DNA from: Prochlorococcus sp. AG-347-E23
GTDB taxonomy: Bacteria > Cyanobacteriota > Cyanobacteriia > PCC-6307 > Cyanobiaceae
DNA length: 64,000 nucleotides
Direction of reading: 5' to 3'
Assembly (NCBI GenBank): GCA_003281685.1
Contig: QCBH01000006.1
Span: 18,109-82,108, forward strand
A model generated the notes under the pieces. It was given only the letters and a program-made list of their open reading frames with translations. It ran no database searches and was not told the DNA's origin. This document shows, piece after piece, positions 58,067 through 64,000 of the stretch. How positions within the stretch are numbered: position 1 is the stretch's first letter; every line of letters begins with the position of its first letter. Both the position numbers and the translations under genes were made by a program.

Positions 58067-59005
58067 ATGAATTCAGTAATTTTCCAAGAAACAGCAAAAT
58101 TAAAGAAACCTGTTCCAGCTGAAAAAGTTATAGAACTCTCAGAAAAATTACTTGAACCTTCCAGCCATTCAAAAAAATATCCTCCAAGACTACATAAAAC
58201 TTGGGGAACAATAGTTTTTATGGTTGCAATTCATATTCTTTCTCTTGTAGCTATACAACCAAAATTTTGGAGTCTCCCTGCAGTCACTTCATTATTGTTT
58301 TTTTACTGGGTAACTGCTTGTTTAGGAGTCACTCTTGGATATCACAGATTGTTATCACACAGATCGTTCATTGTTCCAAGATGGTTAGAAAGATTTTTTG
58401 CTACCTGTGGAGCTATAAGTTGCCAGCATGGACCAATAGATTGGGTAGGTTTACATAGGCATCACCACTCTTTTTCAGATACTGAAGTGGACCATCACAA
58501 TAGTAAAAAGGGGTTCTGGTGGAGTCATATGGGTTGGATGTTTAAAGACGTTGAAGCCCTAAAAGCTGTGCCAAAACTAAGTGCAGATTTAATCAAGGAT
58601 CCATACTATAGATTTCTAAATAAATATTTTTTATTCTTACAAATTCCTATTGGACTTTCTTTGTACGCAATAGGTCAAAAATTAGGAGTTGGAGGATGGG
58701 CTCTAGTCCTTTGGGGAATTCCATTAAGGCTTGTAGTTGTTTATCACATAACTTGGCTGGTAAACTCCGCGACGCATTGTTGGGGTAAAGCACCATTTGA
58801 AAGTGGTGATTCATCTAAAAACAATGCGTGGGTTGCTGCATTAACATTTGGAGAAGGTTGGCATAATAATCATCATGCATTTCCCAATTCGGCAAAACAA
58901 GGATTATTTAGAGGTCAGATTGACATAACATGGGAACATATTAAGATTCTTGCGAAATTTGGTCTTGCAAAAAAAGTAAAGTTACCCTCTAGGTCTTATT
59001 ATTAA
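58067..59005 (+). CDS. desC: acyl-lipid delta-9 desaturase
   Basis: DesC introduces the first double bond at C9 of lipid-bound stearoyl or palmitoyl chains, using ferredoxin. The three iron-binding His boxes are present: HRLLSH at residues 93-98, HRHHH at 130-134 and HNNHH at 266-270. Four hydrophobic segments surround them. The spacing and the [18 protein letters not shown] forms are those of the DesC/stearoyl desaturase group rather than DesA or DesB. The start is ATG at 58067. It is 20 bases upstream of rplI on the same strand. Cold regulation is known for cyanobacterial desaturases but is not visible here. Confidence 0.93.
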   Translation: MNSVIFQETAKLKKPVPAEKVIELSEKLLEPSSHSKKYPPRLHKTWGTIVFMVAIHILSLVAIQPKFWSLPAVTSLLFFYWVTACLGVTLGYHRLLSHRSFIVPRWLERFFATCGAISCQHGPIDWVGLHRHHHSFSDTEVDHHNSKKGFWWSHMGWMFKDVEALKAVPKLSADLIKDPYYRFLNKYFLFLQIPIGLSLYAIGQKLGVGGWALVLWGIPLRLVVVYHITWLVNSATHCWGKAPFESGDSSKNNAWVAALTFGEGWHNNHHAFPNSAKQGLFRGQIDITWEHIKILAKFGLAKKVKLPSRSYY

Positions 59006-59025
59006 CTATATTGTTCAATATTTTC

Positions 59026-59481
59026 ATGGCTAAAAGAGTACAAGTCGCATTAACTGAATCAATCGCATCACTAGGTAAAGAGGGAGATCTAGTTGAAGTA
59101 GCACCCGGATATGCAAGAAATTTTCTATTACCTTATGGCAAGGCAATGAATGTAACTCCAGCAGTCCTCAAACAAATTGAGAGGAAAAAAGAAAAAGAAA
59201 AAATCGCTGCTGATAAATTAAAACAAGAAGCTTTAGATTTCCAAACTGCATTATCTACAATAGGTAGGTTCACTATCAAAAAACAGGTTGGAGAAGATGG
59301 TGTCCTTTTTGGAACGGTTACCAATGGGGATGTTGCCGAAGCAATAGAAGCGGCAACTAAAAAAGAAATTGATAGAAGAAACATCACTGTCCCTGATATT
59401 CATAATTTAGGTTCCTTTACTGCAAAAATAAAATTACATGCAGAAGTAAATGCAGAAATAAATATTGAAGTAACAAGTTAA
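59026..59481 (+). CDS. rplI: 50S ribosomal protein L9
   Basis: L9 has two RNA-binding domains joined by a long exposed helix on the large subunit. The 151-residue protein begins [26 protein letters not shown], has the family segment [15 protein letters not shown], the connecting helix ([19 protein letters not shown]), and the C-terminal domain with [14 protein letters not shown] use the ATG at 59026. A TTG five codons upstream adds only MFNIF. It is followed by dnaB 58 bases later, a gene order shared with many bacteria. Confidence 0.96.
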   Translation: MAKRVQVALTESIASLGKEGDLVEVAPGYARNFLLPYGKAMNVTPAVLKQIERKKEKEKIAADKLKQEALDFQTALSTIGRFTIKKQVGEDGVLFGTVTNGDVAEAIEAATKKEIDRRNITVPDIHNLGSFTAKIKLHAEVNAEINIEVTS

Positions 59482-59539
59482 TCAATTTGTTGCATTATTT
59501 TGAAAAGTAGCCAGAGTATATATCTAAGCAATTAAATAT

Positions 59540-60922
59540 ATGGTTTCCGTACCTTTTCCAAATAATGGGCAAAATAAAAATTTTAAAAAGGATTTTAATA
59601 GTGAAAATTCTGGATTAGTACCTCCTCAAAACGTTCAAGCAGAGGAAGCTGTTCTTGGTGGCATACTTCTTGACCAAGACGCGATCGGAAGAATTGCAGA
59701 CTTAATTAAACCTGAAGCTTTTTATATAAATGCCCATCAAGAGATTTATAGAACAGCATTAATGTTACATACCCAGGGCAAACCAACTGATTTAACATCA
59801 ATGAGTGCTTGGTTAGCAGATAATGGATCACTAGAAAAAATTGGAGGGAACAGCAAACTAGTAGAACTAGTTGAAAACGTTTCCTCTACGGCTTCCATAG
59901 AACAAGTTGCTAATTTAATTAATGACAAATTCATGAGAAGGCAACTTATCAGATCTGGAAATGAAGTAGTTCAACTAGGTTTTGATCAAACTCAAGATAC
60001 TAATGAAGTTCTAGATAAAGCAGAGCAAAAAATATTTGAAATCAGTCAAGAAAAACCTTCAAAAGGTCTGACTCAAGCAGCTGAAATACTTACAAGCACC
60101 TTCAATGAAATAGAGTCGAGATCATTAGGTGCTTCAGTAGCTGGAATTCCCGTAAATTTTTACGACCTTGATGCGATGACTCAAGGCTTTCAAAGAAGTG
60201 ATTTAATAATTGTTGCTGGAAGACCTTCAATGGGGAAAACTTCAATAGTTCTTAACTTAGCTAAGAATGTTGCACAATCTCAAGATTTACCTGTATGCGT
60301 ATTTAGCCTTGAAATGAGTAAAGAACAGTTGACATATAGGTTACTTTCTATGGAAATTGGCATCGAAAGTGGCAGGCTAAGAACAGGTAGATTACAACAA
60401 GATGAATGGCCATTACTTGGAGAAGGTATCAATTCATTGGGTCAATTACCAATATTTATAGATGACAAACCTAACTTAAGTGTTTTAGAGATGAGATCTC
60501 TTTGCAGACGATTAATAGCCGAACAAAAAAAAGAATTAGGATTAATCGTAATTGATTATCTCCAATTGATGGAGGGAACTACCCCAGATAATAGAGTGCA
60601 AGAACTATCAAGGATAACAAGAGGTCTTAAAAGCATGGCAAGAGAATTAAAAGTACCTGTAGTTGCTTTGTCTCAACTGAGTAGAGGAGTAGAGTCTAGA
60701 ACTAATAAAAGACCAATGTTAAGCGATTTAAGAGAATCAGGGTCTATTGAACAAGACGCAGATTTAGTATTAATGATTTATCGAGATGAATACTACAATC
60801 CAGAGACTGAAGATAGAGGAATTACCGAGATAATTGTCACTAAACATAGAAATGGGCCCGTAGGAACTGTTAAATTATTATTTGAACCTCAATTTACGAG
60901 ATTTAGGAATTTAGCTAATTAA
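59540..60922 (+). CDS. dnaB: replicative DNA helicase DnaB
   Basis: DnaB is the hexameric helicase at the replication fork. The 460-residue protein has the N-terminal collar domain (about 30-135; PPQNVQAEEAVLGGILLDQ) and the RecA-like motor. The motor has Walker A VAGRPSMGKTSIVLNLA near residue 228, Walker B LIVIDYLQLMEG, VVALSQLSRGVESRTNKRP and DLRESGSIEQDADLVLMIYR. No intein interrupts it, although inteins are common in DnaB of other cyanobacteria. The start is ATG. mnmG follows 12 bases later. Confidence 0.98.
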   Translation: MVSVPFPNNGQNKNFKKDFNSENSGLVPPQNVQAEEAVLGGILLDQDAIGRIADLIKPEAFYINAHQEIYRTALMLHTQGKPTDLTSMSAWLADNGSLEKIGGNSKLVELVENVSSTASIEQVANLINDKFMRRQLIRSGNEVVQLGFDQTQDTNEVLDKAEQKIFEISQEKPSKGLTQAAEILTSTFNEIESRSLGASVAGIPVNFYDLDAMTQGFQRSDLIIVAGRPSMGKTSIVLNLAKNVAQSQDLPVCVFSLEMSKEQLTYRLLSMEIGIESGRLRTGRLQQDEWPLLGEGINSLGQLPIFIDDKPNLSVLEMRSLCRRLIAEQKKELGLIVIDYLQLMEGTTPDNRVQELSRITRGLKSMARELKVPVVALSQLSRGVESRTNKRPMLSDLRESGSIEQDADLVLMIYRDEYYNPETEDRGITEIIVTKHRNGPVGTVKLLFEPQFTRFRNLAN

Positions 60923-60934
60923 ATCGATCCTAAA

Positions 60935-62902
60935 ATGCAAGATCATCAAGCAACAAATGAATCTTTTGACATCATCGTTATTGGAGGAGGACATGCAGGA
61001 TGCGAAGCAGCTATAACAACAGCAAAATTAGGATTTTCTACAGCCTTATTCACAATCAATTTAGATAGGATTGCCTGGCAACCTTGTAACCCTGCAGTTG
61101 GCGGACCAGCAAAAAGTCAATTAGTGCATGAAGTTGATGCATTAGGAGGAATCATTGGAAAATTAGCTGATAAAACAGCTATTCAAAAAAGAATATTAAA
61201 TGCAAGTAGAGGACCAGCTGTATGGGCATTAAGAGCCCAAACAGACAAAAGAGAATACTCAAAAAAGATGATCGAAATCCTACAAAACACAAATAATTTA
61301 TCTTTAAAAGAAGCAATGATTACTGAACTGGATATTGCAACAACTGAAGAAATTGGATTGAACTCCAAAAAAATCATAAAAAAAAGAATAAAAGGTGTAA
61401 AAACATTCTTTGGTAGTTATTATTCAGCTAAATCAGTTATCATTACAGCTGGTACTTTTTTAGAAGGAAGAATATGGATAGGAAATAAATCAATGTCAGC
61501 AGGTAGATCGGGCGAACAGGCAGCACAAGGTCTTACTCAAAACTTGCACGAAATTGGTATCAAAACAGAACGTTTAAAAACGGGAACTCCAGCAAGAGTT
61601 GATAAAAAAAGTATTATTTTTGATGAATTAGATATTCAACCCAGTACTGCAGCTGATAAATATTTTTCTTTTGATCCAGATATTAAAAATAATATGCCTC
61701 AAGTTAGTTGTCATATCACAAGAACAACTTCTAAAACACATCAACTCATTCGAGACAATTTACATTTAACTCCCATTTACGGCGGTTTTATTGATAGTAA
61801 AGGGCCAAGATATTGTCCATCAATTGAAGATAAAATAGTTAAATTTGTTGATAAAGAATCACATCAAATTTTCTTAGAACCAGAAGGGATTAATACCCCA
61901 GAAATATATGTACAAGGATTTTCTACAGGTTTACCAGAAAATATTCAATTAGAACTTTTAAGAACCTTGCCTGGATTAAGTAAATGTAAAATGTTGCGAC
62001 CAGCATATGCTGTCGAGTATGACTATATCCCAGCAACACAGCTCCAAACATCACTTGAAACGAAAGAAATTGAATATTTATTTAGCGCTGGACAAATTAA
62101 TGGAACTACTGGTTATGAAGAAGCAGCAGCGCAAGGATTAGTTGCGGGAGTCAATGCGACAAGAAAACTAAACACAAAAGATCCAATAATTTTCACTAGA
62201 GAAAGCAGCTATATAGGAACAATGATTAATGATTTAATTACCAAAGATCTCAAAGAACCATACAGAGTTCTCACTAGTAGGAGTGAATATAGGTTAACTC
62301 TAAGAGGAGATAATGCAGATAGGAGATTAACCCCATTAGGTTATCAAATAGGGCTTATTGATGAGAAAAGATGGTCGGCCTATCAAGAAAAGATGAAACT
62401 CCTTGAGGAGGAGAAATTAAGATTAAATAACACCCGTTTAAAAAATACCGATGAAACATCAAAAAAAATAGAATTAGACACGGGATCAAAAATCAAAGGT
62501 TCAACGACTTTGAAAGAACTCTTAAAAAGACCAAACTTTCATTATTCAGATCTAGTTAAATATAATTTGACTGAAAAAAATCTAGATTCTTCAATACAGG
62601 AAGGTGTTGAAATAGATATTAAATACGAGGGTTACCTTAAAAGACAAAAAAACAACATTGAACAAATAAATCGTCAAAGCTGTAAATCTCTGCCTCAAGA
62701 AATAAATTACGAAAAGATAGATACATTATCTTTAGAAGCTAGAGAAAATTTGAATAAAATAAAGCCAAAAAATTTTGGTGATGCTTCAAAAATTCCTGGA
62801 GTAAGCAAAGCTGATCTAACCGCATTACTTGTTTGGCTTAAAATAAGAGAAATAAAGAATGAAAATGCAAATATTTTTGCTGAAAAAAAGTTATCATCTT
62901 AA
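60935..62902 (+). CDS. mnmG: tRNA uridine-5-carboxymethylaminomethyl enzyme MnmG (GidA)
   Basis: MnmG, with MnmE, modifies U34 of tRNAs that read NNA and NNG codons. The 655-residue flavoprotein has the FAD loop [21 protein letters not shown] at residues 10-30 (in pieces), [29 protein letters not shown] sequence and [14 protein letters not shown]. The C-terminal tail includes [22 protein letters not shown] and [16 protein letters not shown]. The start is ATG at 60935, 12 bases after dnaB. mnmE is not in the window. The enzyme fits the tRNA-modification theme with miaA, tilS and tsaE. Confidence 0.97.
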   Translation: MQDHQATNESFDIIVIGGGHAGCEAAITTAKLGFSTALFTINLDRIAWQPCNPAVGGPAKSQLVHEVDALGGIIGKLADKTAIQKRILNASRGPAVWALRAQTDKREYSKKMIEILQNTNNLSLKEAMITELDIATTEEIGLNSKKIIKKRIKGVKTFFGSYYSAKSVIITAGTFLEGRIWIGNKSMSAGRSGEQAAQGLTQNLHEIGIKTERLKTGTPARVDKKSIIFDELDIQPSTAADKYFSFDPDIKNNMPQVSCHITRTTSKTHQLIRDNLHLTPIYGGFIDSKGPRYCPSIEDKIVKFVDKESHQIFLEPEGINTPEIYVQGFSTGLPENIQLELLRTLPGLSKCKMLRPAYAVEYDYIPATQLQTSLETKEIEYLFSAGQINGTTGYEEAAAQGLVAGVNATRKLNTKDPIIFTRESSYIGTMINDLITKDLKEPYRVLTSRSEYRLTLRGDNADRRLTPLGYQIGLIDEKRWSAYQEKMKLLEEEKLRLNNTRLKNTDETSKKIELDTGSKIKGSTTLKELLKRPNFHYSDLVKYNLTEKNLDSSIQEGVEIDIKYEGYLKRQKNNIEQINRQSCKSLPQEINYEKIDTLSLEARENLNKIKPKNFGDASKIPGVSKADLTALLVWLKIREIKNENANIFAEKKLSS

Positions 62903-62983
62903 AAGTAATCCGTCAGAGCACTGAATAATAAACTTTTTAACTCACCAAAAATTTTATGGGAAGAAAAAGCCTCTACTTTCTTA

Positions 62984-63526
62984 GTGAAAAATTCATTACC
63001 GAAGATATCAGGTCCATGGAAATTAATGCTGCTTGGGGATGGCAGTCCAACTAGGCATCTACAACTTCTAACTAATCAAGAGACGAAAATTAAATTAATT
63101 TCAATGCAAGTAGATCCTCTATTCATTAAAGAAGGTCCCAAAGAATTAAATCAGTTAAATGGCCCTTTAATTAGAAGACAAGTATGGATTAAAAACAATA
63201 ATAAAAACCTAGCATGGGCTGAAAGCTGGTGGAATGCAGAACAAGTGAATGAAAATTTAAAAGCCAAAGAAGAACCAATTTGGAAGAATTTAACACAAGA
63301 CAGATCAGAATTGTTTAGAGAAGTTGATCGAATTTCACTTGTTAATTCGAATTGGTTAGAGGATCAATTTTGTTTTAAAGGTCCATTCTGGTCAAGAAAT
63401 TATAGATTTTTTCGAGACAAAAAGCCCCTGACAATTATTAGAGAAGTATTCAATCCACATTTAGAAAATTTATTAGGCTATTCAGGCATCAAAGAATTTA
63501 AGAAACTATACTCTTCTTCTTCTTGA
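62984..63526 (+). CDS. chorismate lyase-like protein (DUF98, plastoquinone route)
   Basis: The 180-residue protein matches the cyanobacterial chorismate lyase/DUF98 group, which supplies 4-hydroxybenzoate for plastoquinone. Visible features are an N-terminal WKLMLLGDGSPTRHLQLLT, GPLIRRQVWIKNNNKNLAWAESWW, and a C-terminal FKGPFWSRNYRFFRDKKPLTIIREVFNP. In UbiC-type enzymes the Arg of the RRxVW segment and a C-terminal Glu bind substrate, and both have counterparts here. The start is GTG at 62984; an ATG at 62956 is out of frame. Its stop overlaps the next, convergent gene by 21 bases. Confidence 0.78.
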   Translation: MKNSLPKISGPWKLMLLGDGSPTRHLQLLTNQETKIKLISMQVDPLFIKEGPKELNQLNGPLIRRQVWIKNNNKNLAWAESWWNAEQVNENLKAKEEPIWKNLTQDRSELFREVDRISLVNSNWLEDQFCFKGPFWSRNYRFFRDKKPLTIIREVFNPHLENLLGYSGIKEFKKLYSSSS

Positions 63527-64000
63527 TCTGGGAAGATTTCTTGATTTTGATTGAACTTGTTGTTTTGATTGATCTCTCGAAGTATTATTCTCTTTTTCTG
63601 AAGCTCTTTGCCATCTTTCAACTTTGAAATCCATTTCATCAGGCCAATCTTCGTCCTTGCTCTCTTTCACATAAGGTAATTTTTTTTGCTCAATTGTCTG
63701 TAAATTTTTTGGTTGCCTTAAAGATATTGCTTCTAAAGGTCTTTTTGAGTGCTTTTTAGAAGATTCATAAGAATTTGATTCTCTAGAAAATGTCTTAATA
63801 TCGCTTTTATCATCGTAATAATTCTCATCATTCCAATCATCATTATCTTCATCAAAAAATAAATCCACTTTTTCAGATACCCATCTTCCTACTTTTTTAA
63901 CACTCTTACTTGTTATTCCTTGAAAATCTGAATTCTTTCTTTTTCCGGGCCTAGCACCAGATACTCCGTCAACAAATTGTCTTCCAGTTTCGAAAATTTT
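63506..64000 (-). CDS. partial unknown protein, 5' end beyond window
   Basis: The frame stays open to the right edge, so only the last 164 residues are visible. A GTG inside it at 63868 is not the start, since coding-like sequence (KIFETGRQFVDGVSGARPGKRK, then VGRWVSEKVDLFF) continues upstream. After that comes an acidic run (DEDNDDWNDENYYDDKSD), a low-complexity charged region, and a basic end, LPRSRRRRV. I recall similar proteins in cyanobacteria annotated only as hypothetical. The 3' end overlaps the chorismate lyase gene by 21 bases, where TCT repeats encode SSSS one way and RRRR the other. Confidence 0.72.
   Translation of the reverse strand, partial: KIFETGRQFVDGVSGARPGKRKNSDFQGITSKSVKKVGRWVSEKVDLFFDEDNDDWNDENYYDDKSDIKTFSRESNSYESSKKHSKRPLEAISLRQPKNLQTIEQKKLPYVKESKDEDWPDEMDFKVERWQRASEKENNTSRDQSKQQVQSKSRNLPRSRRRRV

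Noticed and set aside
59540..60922. Intein in dnaB
   Set aside because: The protein is 460 residues, with uninterrupted Walker A and B motifs and no intein splice motifs.

Overview
This 64-kb window is a continuous piece of chromosome from a cyanobacterium, almost certainly a high-light-adapted Prochlorococcus. The evidence is a GC content of about one third by eye, very short intergenic gaps, many GTG/TTG starts, and cyanobacteria-specific genes: psbZ, rpaB, a PlmA-like GntR regulator, sqdB/sqdX, desC and a plastid-type ycf23 homologue. I read 62 protein genes, one of them cut by the right edge, and one tRNA gene. I see no transposase, integrase, prophage, CRISPR array, restriction system or toxin-antitoxin pair. 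No gene-free stretch exceeds 300 bases; the longest are 3146-3324, 22526-22699, the flanks of the tRNA (23899-24177) and 49722-49887.

Layout, left to right. 15-3145: smpB, a small conserved protein, lysS and the response regulator rpaB. 3325-5649: mreBCD for cell shape. 5783-13172: ssb, a DedA protein, ahcY, tsaE, a PfkB sugar kinase, an alpha/beta hydrolase, a group 2 sigma factor and mgtE. 13214-16205: gyrB, an exported SH3-like protein and two CrcB/FluC fluoride-channel halves in one tight operon. 16356-22525: miaA, infC, plmA-like, cysE and, on the other strand, secA. 22700-24901: small genes of uncertain function, tRNA-Gly(GCC), ribH and psbZ. 25042-34151: mutS, cobH, holA, lysC, uvrB and ycf23-like. 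34237-39240: tilS facing asd-dapA-rnj. 39374-44797: tig-clpP-clpX-dnaX. 44799-47666: an MgdA-like glycosyltransferase and a SpoIID/SPOR protein. 47758-52242: rpmI-rplT-TPR-thiG, then sqdB-sqdX for sulfolipid. 52255-57991: gcvH-gcvP with a methionine gamma-lyase-like gene and a possible HTH protein. 58067-64000: desC, rplI, dnaB, mnmG, chorismate lyase and a truncated unknown.

The genes are mostly housekeeping: translation and tRNA modification, replication and repair, protein quality control, the aspartate/lysine pathway, thylakoid lipids (SQDG, desaturation, probably glucolipid) and the envelope. I did not find a novel multi-gene system, and this looks like core genome. The points most worth a second look are small. 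They are an A8 slip site in dnaX placed where a gamma-form truncation would fall, an asymmetric CrcB pair, an 8-codon leader ORF abutting sqdB, a motif shared upstream of ribH and psbZ, a tandem-repeat tail on trigger factor, and an uncharacterised HTH-like protein at the head of the glycine-cleavage cluster.
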